Below are positions 44,834 to 53,451 of a stretch of DNA of 64,000 bases, in pieces; positions within the stretch are counted from its first letter, which is position 1, and each line of letters begins with the position of its first letter. A program made the translations under genes and the position numbers. The DNA comes from Planctomycetota bacterium. GTDB taxonomy: Bacteria; Planctomycetota; Planctomycetia; Pirellulales; Pirellulaceae. The notes beneath the pieces are model-generated. The model worked only from the letters and a program-made list of their open reading frames with translations. It had not been told where the DNA came from and did no database searches. The stretch covers positions 104,991 through 168,990 of the forward strand of contig JAPLNL010000011.1 of assembly GCA_026692905.1 (NCBI GenBank), given 5' to 3'.

Positions 44834-45739
44834 GTGGTGGACGACAGTTTTACGCCAAAACAAATTGCATTAGCATTGCGGGTCAGTGAGTCGTCCGTCA
44901 AGAGATGGTGTGACCGGGGTGATATTCGAACAGACCGGACAGTTGGGGGCCATAGACGGATTCCACTCGGTTTCTTGCTTGAGTTTCTCGAGTCCACCAA
45001 TAGAAGAATTGTTAATCCAAATGCGATCGGTTTGGAGCAAGTGGGTGTTGAGCGAATCAAGGCATCTACTACAAAACCTCTGGCCTCGGAATTGGTTCTG
45101 CAGTTTGAAAAATCGCTGATAGATGGCGATGAATCGAGTTGTCGGAGGATTTTCAGTTATTGGTATTCGAACAACGATGGTTTTGCATCGCTCGCCGATG
45201 ACCTGATACGGCCCGTTTTTCGTGCCATTGGGAGGGGTTGGCAAGAAGGAACTGTCGACACTTACCAGGAGAGACGGGGTTGCGAAATCACGGTTCGATT
45301 GATCCTTGAACTCCGCCGGTTGGTGGCGGAGCCGGGTGGAATGGCGCCGCTGGCGATGGGTGGGACCCCATCTGGCGATCGATATCAATTGCCCACACTC
45401 GCGTCCGAAATGGTTTTTCGAGAGCAAGGTTGGAGAACGGCAAATCTAGGTTCAGACATACCATTTTCAAGTCTTCTCTCAGCGGCCCGCAAGCATATGC
45501 CCAAGTTGTTTTGGGTATCCGTATCGCATGTCGCGGATGAAGTCCAGTTTTTGAGCGATTACACTCATTTCGCGAGTAGGCTTCCCAAGGGAATCATTTT
45601 GCTCGTTGGTGGACGAGCCTTATCGGACGATTTGCGACCGAAAATGGTGTACTCGGCTCATTGCGATGGGATGCGTCAACTAGCCGCGTTGGCAAGAACA
45701 CTCAAAAACGGTTCGCGTCCAGAAACCCCACAAAATTAG
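44834..45739 (+). CDS. MerR-type HTH plus B12-binding-fold regulator lacking the His ligand
   Basis: A 301-residue CarH/LitR-type regulator. Residues 1-55 form a MerR-family DNA-binding domain (FTPKQIALALRVSESSVKRW, GDIRTDRTVGGHRRIP). Residues 85-160 form the helical cap, and residues 175-295 the Rossmann-like B12 domain, with SGDRYQLPTLASEMVFREQG and LLVGGRALS. In CarH the motif is E/D-x-H-x-x-G; here positions 181-187 read GDRYQLP, so the cobalt-ligating His is Tyr and the Gly is Pro. The EH of the cap is also ER. B12-dependent light sensing is therefore unlikely and another signal, or a ligand-free state, is inferred. It starts at GTG 44834 with a GAGGAG site. Confidence 0.85.
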   Translation: MVDDSFTPKQIALALRVSESSVKRWCDRGDIRTDRTVGGHRRIPLGFLLEFLESTNRRIVNPNAIGLEQVGVERIKASTTKPLASELVLQFEKSLIDGDESSCRRIFSYWYSNNDGFASLADDLIRPVFRAIGRGWQEGTVDTYQERRGCEITVRLILELRRLVAEPGGMAPLAMGGTPSGDRYQLPTLASEMVFREQGWRTANLGSDIPFSSLLSAARKHMPKLFWVSVSHVADEVQFLSDYTHFASRLPKGIILLVGGRALSDDLRPKMVYSAHCDGMRQLAALARTLKNGSRPETPQN

Positions 45740-45856
45740 AATTTGGGTGGAAACAGAGCCGTTCACAGGATTGGAGAGTACAAAAAAGACTCGCTTGCCA
45801 CTACGATAGGTGTTTGCCAATTGGTGTAATCTCATCCGCAACAAATTCAGCTGTCT

Positions 45857-47572
45857 ATGTCTGGAAATAGCAACGAACTGGGTAGCTTTGATCTTGGACT
45901 TCCGGACTTTTCTCAGCCGGATTCGAATCCTGCGGAAATGCTTGTAGACGAATCGATGTTGGCCGAAGCGATTCCCTCGAACGTTTCTTCGAAACCGATA
46001 TCTTCTGCAGTCCCACTTCCAGCAAATGAGACACCCGTTACGTCGATAGACCCTGCTGTCGAAGAATCCCCCAAGGCAGCCGCTCGCAGCATGTTCGGTA
46101 GCACAGTTCCGAGTTGGCTAATCAGCACGGTAGTACACGTGGCTGTCATGCTGGTATTGGGCGCCTGGAACTTTGAGCCAATCACAAAAGAGCTCCGCAC
46201 GATGATGTCATCGGAGCCTACCAGCGATGCCGAAACAGAATCACTCGATGAGTTTTCGATGCAGGAGATGGCCTCCGAACTGGTTTCCACGGAAAGTGAC
46301 GAAGCCCCTTCGGAATCACCCACCGTGGACGCTTCGATTGCCCAAGCGGTTGTCGAAGTGGACTATTCCAACGTGGTGGCAACGAGCATGCCAGCGGTCG
46401 CGATTCCTAGCATGACACAGAGCCTCATTCCGAAGAACGGAGTCGCCGCGCAGGCTAACGTTGCAATGCGAGCGGGACTGAACAGTCGCTCCAAAGAAAC
46501 GAAACGGGATTTGCTCAGCAAGTACGGCGGGTCGACGGATACCGAAAAAGCCGTTTCGTTGGCTCTCAAGTGGCTGGCTATGCATCAGGATCCGCAATCG
46601 GGAGCCTGGACGCTTGCACACACCGCGGTCTGCAAAGGGCAATGCGACCATCCTGGCAAACGGCAAGGGAGTTTCAACGCTGCGACTGGACTTGCTTTGA
46701 TGTGTTACTTAGGGGCAGGCCAAACACACAAAGAAGGTGAGTACAAAGAAACCGTTTTCAAGGGGTTAAGTTTTCTGATCAGCAATATGAAATTCCAGAA
46801 TGGCAGAGGTTCTTGGTATGTGGGCGATGGCGGAAAAGGGCTCGATGACATGTACGCTCATGGAATCGCATCGATTGTGATGTGCGAAGCTTACGGAATG
46901 ACGAAAGACCCTGCTCTGCATGACGCTGCACAAGCCGGTATTAATTTCTTAGGCTACGCGCAAAATGGTGCGACCGGCGGATGGCATTATGCTCCTCAGG
47001 GACAAGGCGATACGTCTGTTGTGGGCTGGCAGATGATGGCTCTCAAGAGTGGTGCCATGAGCGGGTTCGCGATCGATCTGGACGTTGTGCGTAGAGCCAA
47101 CTTCTTTCTCGACCAAATGGCGTTCGATGAGGGAGCCAGTTACCACTATAGCTTTGATACCAAACGCGGAAATGCTGGCTACAACCCAAGCACGACCGCA
47201 TGCGCCGTTCTTTGTCGAATGTATTCCGGAATGCCCAAAGACCATCCATCGATCCAAGCCGCAGTCGCGAAGTTCAGCAAAGCAGGACCGAGCAAGACCA
47301 ACACCTACTACAACTACTACGCCACCCAAGTTCTCAAGCAGGTTGGCGGGAAAGATTGGGAAGCCTGGAATGTCCGAATGCGCGAACAACTCTTAACCAC
47401 GCAAACGACATCGGGACATGCCGCCGGCAGCTGGTATTGGGATGACGGCCACAGCACAGACTCGGCAGGCAGACTCTATACCACCTGCATGGCAACCATG
47501 ATGCTCGAGGTGTACTACCGCTACATGCCTCTTTACAGCGAGCAATCCCAAGAGGAAGCATTTAAGCTGTAA
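45857..47572 (+). CDS. Terpenoid-cyclase/prenyltransferase-fold membrane-anchored protein
   Basis: A 571-residue protein. The N-terminal 80 residues are acidic and disordered. A membrane helix (WLISTVVHVAVMLVLGAWNF) is near residue 95. After a linker, residues 210-560 form alpha/alpha repeats of the squalene cyclase/prenyltransferase type: KAVSLALKWLAMHQDPQSGA, YAHGIASIVMCEAYGMTKDP, GGWHYAPQGQGDTSVVGWQM, AGSWYWDDGHSTDSAGRLYT. The QxxxGxW repeats are partly conserved, but no DxDD or DCTAE catalytic motif was seen, so it is probably not a squalene cyclase. Planctomycetes carry many such proteins of unknown role. Confidence 0.88.
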   Translation: MSGNSNELGSFDLGLPDFSQPDSNPAEMLVDESMLAEAIPSNVSSKPISSAVPLPANETPVTSIDPAVEESPKAAARSMFGSTVPSWLISTVVHVAVMLVLGAWNFEPITKELRTMMSSEPTSDAETESLDEFSMQEMASELVSTESDEAPSESPTVDASIAQAVVEVDYSNVVATSMPAVAIPSMTQSLIPKNGVAAQANVAMRAGLNSRSKETKRDLLSKYGGSTDTEKAVSLALKWLAMHQDPQSGAWTLAHTAVCKGQCDHPGKRQGSFNAATGLALMCYLGAGQTHKEGEYKETVFKGLSFLISNMKFQNGRGSWYVGDGGKGLDDMYAHGIASIVMCEAYGMTKDPALHDAAQAGINFLGYAQNGATGGWHYAPQGQGDTSVVGWQMMALKSGAMSGFAIDLDVVRRANFFLDQMAFDEGASYHYSFDTKRGNAGYNPSTTACAVLCRMYSGMPKDHPSIQAAVAKFSKAGPSKTNTYYNYYATQVLKQVGGKDWEAWNVRMREQLLTTQTTSGHAAGSWYWDDGHSTDSAGRLYTTCMATMMLEVYYRYMPLYSEQSQEEAFKL

Positions 47573-47809
47573 GCAACTCCTCATAAGTCTCTGGGGCAGT
47601 AAATTTCGGAGTCTCAACGTTCGTTCCGTTGAGACCCCAGCGGCCTCGGAGGCCGTCTCGCTTTGTTGGTTTTGTTTTCACTGGCCCCAAACGAGCTCGT
47701 CTCGTCGGAGCCAACATTCCAATTCTGCCTTTTGCTTGAGTGCGATACGTATTACCAAAGAAGCGAGTTGCCTTTTTTGTCCACGATCTCTGGCACCCAA
47801 CTTTATCGT

Positions 47810-49279
47810 CTAATCCTTCGGTATCGGCTTACTCAAGAACGGTAGCTTGTCGGGTAGAACCCGGACTGAAGTTGTAAGTCGTATCGGAACTGGCGCTCCC
47901 ACATCAAACTCGCACTCGACAAAAGATGCCTGCCAGCCTTTTTCCGGTGCTACCAGCTGCACTTCAAAAATACCATCCGCTTTCTCTTTCAACTCGCTCG
48001 ACACATATGCTTTGCCGATCGTATCCACTCGAAAATCGCGAGCGTTTGGATTTTGAGCTTGCCAAAGCAAAACACGCTTTGGCAATGTTTTGCATTGAAT
48101 AACAATTTTTTCGCTCTTATCGATTTTCCAATCAAACACGGGGCGGGTAGTACCATTGACGATCGTATGATGAAATGCGATCAGCGTTTCAACTGCATGC
48201 GAATCCTTCAGCGAATGGTCCGTGTTCGGGGTATAGCTAAGATGCTTTTCGCCAGGGAGTTCATGAAAGTAAAACTGCGATGAGTCAGGCAAGAAGAACT
48301 GGTCACCGGTAGAATTCACAATGCACTTTGGCATTGTGAATCGATTGCGATACGCGAACGGGTCTTCGATCTGCATCAAAGCCCTGTACCCATCGGTCTC
48401 TCTGCGCTGCATAATGCGATGGTCTACATACTCGTCGATAGCCGGTGCCCAAAACCCATAAGCCGCATAATGGTGACGCATCGAAGCGTCCAAGTTAAGA
48501 ACGTCGATGACCATCGGGGCAATCCCCACGACCCTTTTGTCCACGGCCGCAGTCATCCAAGTGGTCCAGCCCCGTTTCGAGCCACCTGCTACCACAAATT
48601 GATTGACGGCCATTTTCCCTCCCGCGTCGCTTGCCATTAGCGCCTCGACGGTATCCATCGCCCGCACAACGGCTTTGGTCATTGGCCCTCGAGCTGGCCA
48701 GCGTTCGTCGCCCGTCTTAATGAATTGGTCCCATGTGTACCCAATCAAGTCATCCTCGACGCGCGGCTTTCCATCGCCATGAAAAATCAAAGGCTGATTC
48801 GGAATCTGCTTGATTTCCGCAACGACACTCTTGGTAGCCGCCGCAACGGCAGACAATTTGGAATCGAGTCCTTTCGGCGCCTCTCCTCCGTTGCCACCTC
48901 CACCTATGAACATCAACGCCTTGTTGGAAACGGCACCAGTCGGCTTGAAAACGCTAAGCCAATGCTGCCAAACGGGTCTGTCTACTTCGTCTGGGCGAAG
49001 CCAAGTCTGGGATTTGAGGTCGATAACGAATAGTGTTCCGGCTGCGGTCGTTTGAGTGCTAACAACTTCCCATCGGTAACTTGAGTCGGGTGCAGCCACA
49101 TAACGATCGATCGCTGTTAATTCTTTGTTAACAACCACCTGAGTAACCGGATTCGGATCCATCTTCGATCGATCGAGCACCGTGGAGTCTTGTCCCAACA
49201 ATACCGAGGATACGCCAAGACTCCAAACCGTCGACATCAAAAAAACACTCGAAAGTCGCATCGATAGATTCCAAAGCAA
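47810..49279 (-). CDS. PhoPQ-activated pathogenicity-related (PqaA-like) secreted protein
   Basis: A 489-residue exported protein of the PqaA family (alpha/beta-hydrolase fold). A signal peptide (LSSVFLMSTVWSLGVSSVLLGQ) is followed by DRYVAAPDSSYRWEVV, LMFIGGGGNGG, DDLIGYTWDQFIKTGDERWP, the nucleophile region QFVVAGGSKRGWTTWMTAAV and, towards the end, DQFFLPDSSQFYFHELPGEK. GGSKRG resembles a Ser nucleophile elbow. The enzymatic role of the family is not established; hydrolase activity is inferred. The gene stands alone and faces the cyclase-fold gene. Confidence 0.9.
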   Translation of the reverse strand: MLWNLSMRLSSVFLMSTVWSLGVSSVLLGQDSTVLDRSKMDPNPVTQVVVNKELTAIDRYVAAPDSSYRWEVVSTQTTAAGTLFVIDLKSQTWLRPDEVDRPVWQHWLSVFKPTGAVSNKALMFIGGGGNGGEAPKGLDSKLSAVAAATKSVVAEIKQIPNQPLIFHGDGKPRVEDDLIGYTWDQFIKTGDERWPARGPMTKAVVRAMDTVEALMASDAGGKMAVNQFVVAGGSKRGWTTWMTAAVDKRVVGIAPMVIDVLNLDASMRHHYAAYGFWAPAIDEYVDHRIMQRRETDGYRALMQIEDPFAYRNRFTMPKCIVNSTGDQFFLPDSSQFYFHELPGEKHLSYTPNTDHSLKDSHAVETLIAFHHTIVNGTTRPVFDWKIDKSEKIVIQCKTLPKRVLLWQAQNPNARDFRVDTIGKAYVSSELKEKADGIFEVQLVAPEKGWQASFVECEFDVGAPVPIRLTTSVRVLPDKLPFLSKPIPKD

Positions 49280-49429
49280 GAGAGAAGTGCAAAGTTGGTT
49301 GATTCAGCTGAAGCGGCAGTTTAGCTTACCATTGCTAGCGATTCAATGACCAAAGTGGCATAGGCTTCCAGCCTGTGTCTGAGCGTCTGAACGGGTATTA
49401 TTAGCGTTGACGCTCGCCAAAAAGCTTTG

Positions 49430-49548
49430 GGAGAGCGAGGCTCCTGCCGAACCTTTGCACCGTTGGCTCGGCAGGAGCCTCGCCCTCCCTAAAGTTTTCA
49501 ATGCAATTGACTTTGCAAAGATGTTTACAGCGGTGGCCTCACCCTCCC
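49430..49548. repeat. MITE-like repeat family C, half copy 3
   Basis: Inner palindrome plus the right-hand arm, without the left arm, in the same orientation as the copy at 1451-1643. The internal segment TTTTCAATGCAATTGACTTTGCAAAG is nearly identical in all three. It lies in the 456-bp gap before the porin gene, whose other parts show nothing. Confidence 0.87.
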
Positions 49549-49735
49549 TTGTAACCCCTTGCAACGAATTGGTGGGTAAACTCGTTGCCGCTAACAAGTT
49601 CGGACTTCAGATTCCGCCCGAATAATCCGAATCAAAGATACGACTGACGAGTCCACTTGAGGTCAATGGCATGAAGCCTGAAATTTGCTTAGACAGCATT
49701 GTCGTTAGGGTGCATGGCAGGGAGGCCACGATCAA

Positions 49736-51220
49736 GTGCAGATCCGTTATCAAACCACGGGCGGAATCCGCCCGAAATGCATGCTACTGGCAATCGCTTT
49801 CAGTTTGATTCTCTGCGCATGTTCGTCTCTCAACGCGCAGTATGATGGCTTTACTTCGCTTGCTGACGAGCCGACGAAAACAGACGAACTAGAGCTACTA
49901 AAAAAACGCATCGACGACCTTGAAAAGACAGTCAAGTCGAGCGGGAAATCGGATAGCAAAAAACCTTCGGACTCCGATAAGGGGTCGAAAGGCTCCGATT
50001 CCGGCAAAGACTCTGGCAAAGATGCCGACAAGAAACCAAAGGACTCGGCCAAGGATTCCGCCAAGGACACTCAAAAGTGGACGGTTAAGCTAGGCGGACA
50101 CGTCCAGATGGATTACGTCAATTGGGCGCAAGCCGACCCTGCGATTCCCAACACGCAAGATTACTTTGAATTTCGCCGTCTTCGTTTGGTTGCCGATGGT
50201 ACTGGGTACGGAAACTGCGATTTTCGATTGCAAATGACGCTTGAGCCGGAATCCCAAGGGGAAAGCCCAATAGGACAAGTCACCTCTCCGGAAGTGAAGG
50301 ACGCCTATTTTTCGATGAATGAAATCCCTGTTTTGGGACGCATGCGAGTTGGGAACTTCTTTGTGCCGTTCAGCTTGGAACAAGTAACCAACGACACGAT
50401 GAATATCTTTATGGAGCGATCGATTCCAACGCAAGGAGTTTTTGCCGCGGACCGGGAAGTGGGCTTGGCTTTCTACAATTGCAATGACGCCAAAAGCGTG
50501 ACATGGTCGAGCGGCTTCTTCCTAGATAGCATTAGCGAAGCCACAAAAGAGCGACTCGATGACAATCAAGGTTGTCGAGTGAGTGGAAGACTGACTTGGT
50601 TGCCCTACTATGATGAAGCGAGCAATGGTCGTTATCTGGTTCATACGGGGCTTGGTGTCCTCTACACCCATGATCAAGACAAACGCGTTCGCTTTCGAGC
50701 TCGACCGCAGATTCGCGAAGGAACGAGAATCATCGATAGCGGGGTTCTGCTCGCCGACGATTACACCACAGGCAACCTCGAGTCCGCTATCGTGTGGGGA
50801 CGCTTTACCGTTCAAAGCGAAGCATTTCTGTCGAGTGTGCATCGCCTTGACGGATCGACCAACCAGTTCAACGGTGCTTACTTGCACACGAGCTATTTCT
50901 TAACTGGCGAGAACCGGATCTTCGAACGCTTTGGGCAACATGGCGCCCAATTCTCTCGCAACGTTCCTAAAACGAACTTTTCATTAACCCGCAAGGGTTG
51001 CGGATGGGGAGCATGGGAAGCGAAAGCCAGATGGTCTCATTTGGACCTCAACGATGTCAATGCAGGTCAGTACAACGATTTTACTTTCGGCTTCAACTGG
51101 TATTGGAGCGATCGCACGCGAATGATGTTCGATTGGATTCATCCGATTACCAGCCAACAAGCGGTCTTCGGTGCAACCAACTCGGACATCTTGGCCAGCC
51201 GATTTGACTTCAACTGGTAG
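49736..51220 (+). CDS. OprP/OprO-type phosphate-selective porin
   Basis: Outer-membrane beta-barrel porin of 494 residues. Signal segment LLAIAFSLILCACSSLNAQ is followed by a coiled-coil (LELLKKRIDDLEKTVK) and a striking Ser/Lys/Asp-rich linker (about residues 70-115). The barrel has family signatures NTQDYFEFRRLRLVADGTGY, MRVGNFFVPFSLEQVTNDTM and ends in FDFNW, the C-terminal aromatic residue needed for barrel insertion. GTG at 49736 is the start. A pyrophosphate or phosphate role is inferred from family. Its end overlaps the converging membrane-protein gene by 11 bases. Confidence 0.92.
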   Translation: MQIRYQTTGGIRPKCMLLAIAFSLILCACSSLNAQYDGFTSLADEPTKTDELELLKKRIDDLEKTVKSSGKSDSKKPSDSDKGSKGSDSGKDSGKDADKKPKDSAKDSAKDTQKWTVKLGGHVQMDYVNWAQADPAIPNTQDYFEFRRLRLVADGTGYGNCDFRLQMTLEPESQGESPIGQVTSPEVKDAYFSMNEIPVLGRMRVGNFFVPFSLEQVTNDTMNIFMERSIPTQGVFAADREVGLAFYNCNDAKSVTWSSGFFLDSISEATKERLDDNQGCRVSGRLTWLPYYDEASNGRYLVHTGLGVLYTHDQDKRVRFRARPQIREGTRIIDSGVLLADDYTTGNLESAIVWGRFTVQSEAFLSSVHRLDGSTNQFNGAYLHTSYFLTGENRIFERFGQHGAQFSRNVPKTNFSLTRKGCGWGAWEAKARWSHLDLNDVNAGQYNDFTFGFNWYWSDRTRMMFDWIHPITSQQAVFGATNSDILASRFDFNW

Positions 51221-52103
51221 TCTTCAAGGCTCTCAAACCGCCTGCCCCTATTGCGAAAGCCGCATACGCGGCAAGCATGACCGAAACGCCCAAAATACAA
51301 GCGCCGATCGTATCCCAATCGAATCGATCCCGCCCCTGACTTGTTTGCCAAACAGCGTAGCCCAAGAACACGATTTGCGATGCGAGAGCGGATCGCACTA
51401 TCTGGAGCGAGTTGATTACCTTCAACATGCGCGCTATCCAAGCGACAATCGGCAGCAACTGAATGGCGTGAAGTGCAACGCCATGCGGGAATTTTAGAAC
51501 GCCTGCTTTACCCCATAATTCGTGCGAGGCTCCTTGCGAGATGCTCACTTCTCCAAGCACAGATGTCGCCATTCCCAGTCCGCACGACAACGCTAAAAGC
51601 CACATACCGCCGCGAATAGCTGTTGCCATGGCTGGCTCGATTCCATTGCGCAACCAAAGCGTCCGCACGCTCAAGTAAACGATCGCAAAGCTGGCTATCA
51701 GGATCAACGCCAGCATCGAGAACTCGATGGTTGCATCGACGCTTGTCTTATGATTGAAGTGCGACGCAACACCTCGCCAGTTTTGCATCGTTATCAACGC
51801 GACTTCCACGAGCAGCGCAATCGCAACCGTGTTGATCAAGAATCGATCGTACTTCCTCGGCCGCAGTTGTGTCATCAGCCAACCGAGCGACCAAGTCGTC
51901 AATCCACCCGAAATGCCGAATAGGATAGGTTTGCGAAGCGATAATGGGCCATGCCAAGTCGCTCCTAGGATCGCATAAAGAGCCAGGTGAACGAGACCAC
52001 TAACGCCCAACGCCACCCCGACCAAGAATACGACTCGATATGGGACCAATCTTTTGGGGGCAAGAGGTTTCGAGTGCTGTTCATCGCTATGGGTCGCTTG
52101 CAT
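51210..52103 (-). CDS. Integral membrane protein of unknown function
   Basis: A 297-residue protein with about eight predicted membrane helices (for instance VVFLVGVALGVSGLVHLALY, LINTVAIALLVEVALITMQ, FSMLALILIASFAIVYLSV, LLALSCGLGMATSVLGEVS). HGPLSLRKPILFGISGGLT and SHELWGKAGVLKFPHGVALH are hydrophilic conserved-looking loops containing histidines. I do not recognise the family with confidence. A short 3' overlap with the porin gene implies converging transcripts. Confidence 0.85.
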   Translation of the reverse strand: MQATHSDEQHSKPLAPKRLVPYRVVFLVGVALGVSGLVHLALYAILGATWHGPLSLRKPILFGISGGLTTWSLGWLMTQLRPRKYDRFLINTVAIALLVEVALITMQNWRGVASHFNHKTSVDATIEFSMLALILIASFAIVYLSVRTLWLRNGIEPAMATAIRGGMWLLALSCGLGMATSVLGEVSISQGASHELWGKAGVLKFPHGVALHAIQLLPIVAWIARMLKVINSLQIVRSALASQIVFLGYAVWQTSQGRDRFDWDTIGACILGVSVMLAAYAAFAIGAGGLRALKTTS

Positions 52104-52198
52104 GATTCGATTCGATTTCTGTCGCAGTGGTTGTGGAAGCTATGAGTGTTGTGTTTTACCGAACTGCAACATTCGTTTTGGAACACCTCGCTAGTCTT

Positions 52199-52527
52199 CT
52201 ATTCTGATTTCCAAAATTCCAAATGAACGGGTTCAGCGCCCTCGATGACAATATCCCGTTGAAAGAGGCGGCGTTTCCCGACGATCGGATCCCTCCCCGT
52301 TGAAACGACTTCCAATCAGACCATTTAGGCCATGGCGGTGAATCCTGCGTGATGATCCAGGTGCGATATTGGAACTGGGTCAGTTGAATTCCCGATGAGG
52401 AATCCAGCACCGTGATGAACACATGCTCACGGAAGTAACGACGCCGTTCGAGCATGAAAAACATGAAGATGGCAACCATGGTCGCCAAGATAAGGATCGA
52501 ACGGATTCCAAATCACAATCTTTTCAT
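52199..52527 (-). pseudogene. Short planctomycete membrane protein with a nonsense codon and a frameshift
   Basis: On the minus strand the sequence from the ATG at 52527 reads MKRL-stop-FGIRSILILATMVAIFMF, the typical beginning of planctomycete proteins of the 'R-F-x-IRS-x-LIL' type with a TGA at 52515-52513 in place of an Arg codon (CGA). The frame continues with EHVFITVLDSSSGIQLTQFQ and PWPKWSDWKSFQ. Beyond about 52300 a different frame gives the more natural C-terminus GRDPIVGKRRLFQRDIVIEG, AEPVHLEFWKSE-stop (TAG 52201-52199). The presence of both lesions argues for a decayed gene. A TTG at 52488 could restart translation but would lose the signal-like start. Confidence 0.6.
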
Positions 52528-52629
52528 TCTTGAATGATAACGTTTCGTTTATCAGCAATGTTGCTGACTAAGCCTTTTCGCGGAGGAAGGCAGATATGAG
52601 ATGATCCAGTTGGCAGCCTGCGTTATCCC

Positions 52630-52685
52630 AACCCGACGCGTAAGCGAAGGGCATGTCGGCAAGTCCCTCACTAACGTTTCGGGTT
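52630..52685. repeat. Palindromic repeat family D, degenerate copy 3
   Basis: Imperfect arms (AACCCGACGCGTAAGCGAAG and CTCACTAACGTTTCGGGTT) of the family seen at 13449 and 18713. Together with the shared flank GTTATCCC it suggests common descent with the copy upstream of cysD. Confidence 0.75.
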
Positions 52686-52716
52686 ATGATTGATAGTTAC
52701 CACTCGGCCGCTAGCC

Positions 52717-53094
52717 TTAGAACGGTGCGTCGCCTTCGTCGTCGGCTGCGGCTTGTGAGAAGACATCGTTGAGATCATCGTCGTTTGGAGAGCCTTTGCC
52801 GGCTCCGACTTTGTTGAATCCCATCGCTTCGGCGCTGAGGAAGTATTTGACCTCGCTCGTCGGATCTTTCTGCCACTTGCGACCAGTGAGACGATAGGTC
52901 ACGTCGACTTCATCACCCAGTTGCAGCTCGTCGGCCGCTTCGCATGCGTCGTTGGTGAATTCCAAGGGAATGAAATTCGAAAAACGCCCATTCTGCTGCT
53001 CTAGAACGACCAGCCTCTTTCGAAACCCTTTTTGACCAAAGGACTTGGTATCTTCGATGACATGGACGGTGCCACGGATTTTTGTATTGGACAT
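52717..53094 (-). CDS. DUF3127 protein with SSB-like acidic C-terminus
   Basis: A 125-residue protein related to single-stranded DNA-binding domains. DUF3127 landmarks are RGTVHVIEDTKSFGQKGFRK, RLVVLEQQNGRFSNFIPLEF and LQLGDEVDVTYRLTGRKWQK, the last two being OB-fold-like. The C-terminus ends DDEGDAPF, very like the DDDIPF tip by which SSB recruits repair and replication proteins. Nucleic-acid binding is inferred from the domain; no activity is established. It is divergent from holA, another replication-associated gene, 357 bases away. Confidence 0.88.
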   Translation of the reverse strand: MSNTKIRGTVHVIEDTKSFGQKGFRKRLVVLEQQNGRFSNFIPLEFTNDACEAADELQLGDEVDVTYRLTGRKWQKDPTSEVKYFLSAEAMGFNKVGAGKGSPNDDDLNDVFSQAAADDEGDAPF

Positions 53095-53169
53095 GGTTCG
53101 AAGCTTCTAAAAAATGGTTTCGGTCAGAATTCAATGAGGATCGCGACCATGGGAAGCAGGAATCAGCCT

Positions 53170-53229
53170 TAGCACGACGCGCAAGCTAGTGAACGAAGCA
53201 ACGTTTTCACTAGCTTGCGCGTCGTGCTA
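53170..53229. repeat. Palindromic repeat family A, copy 3
   Basis: Same 24-bp arms as at 1336-1396 and 15051-15109, with a third unrelated 12-bp loop, in the gap upstream of holA. Confidence 0.9.
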
Positions 53230-53451
53230 TGAGGATCGGAAGCCACTGATCGCAAATTGGAAGTGAAATTGTATCGAAGCCAGGGCGAATGGGGAAACAG
53301 AGTCGGCAGATTTTTTCCCCAGAAAGGGAAATCCCTGCGGTTCGTTCTAAATTGACTGCAAAAGTGATAGACCATCGACCGCTGCATTGGTAAAACCAAG
53401 GCTGACAAACCAGTTCTAGCGCCATCCTCCATCCTCCTCAATTTCCCAAAC

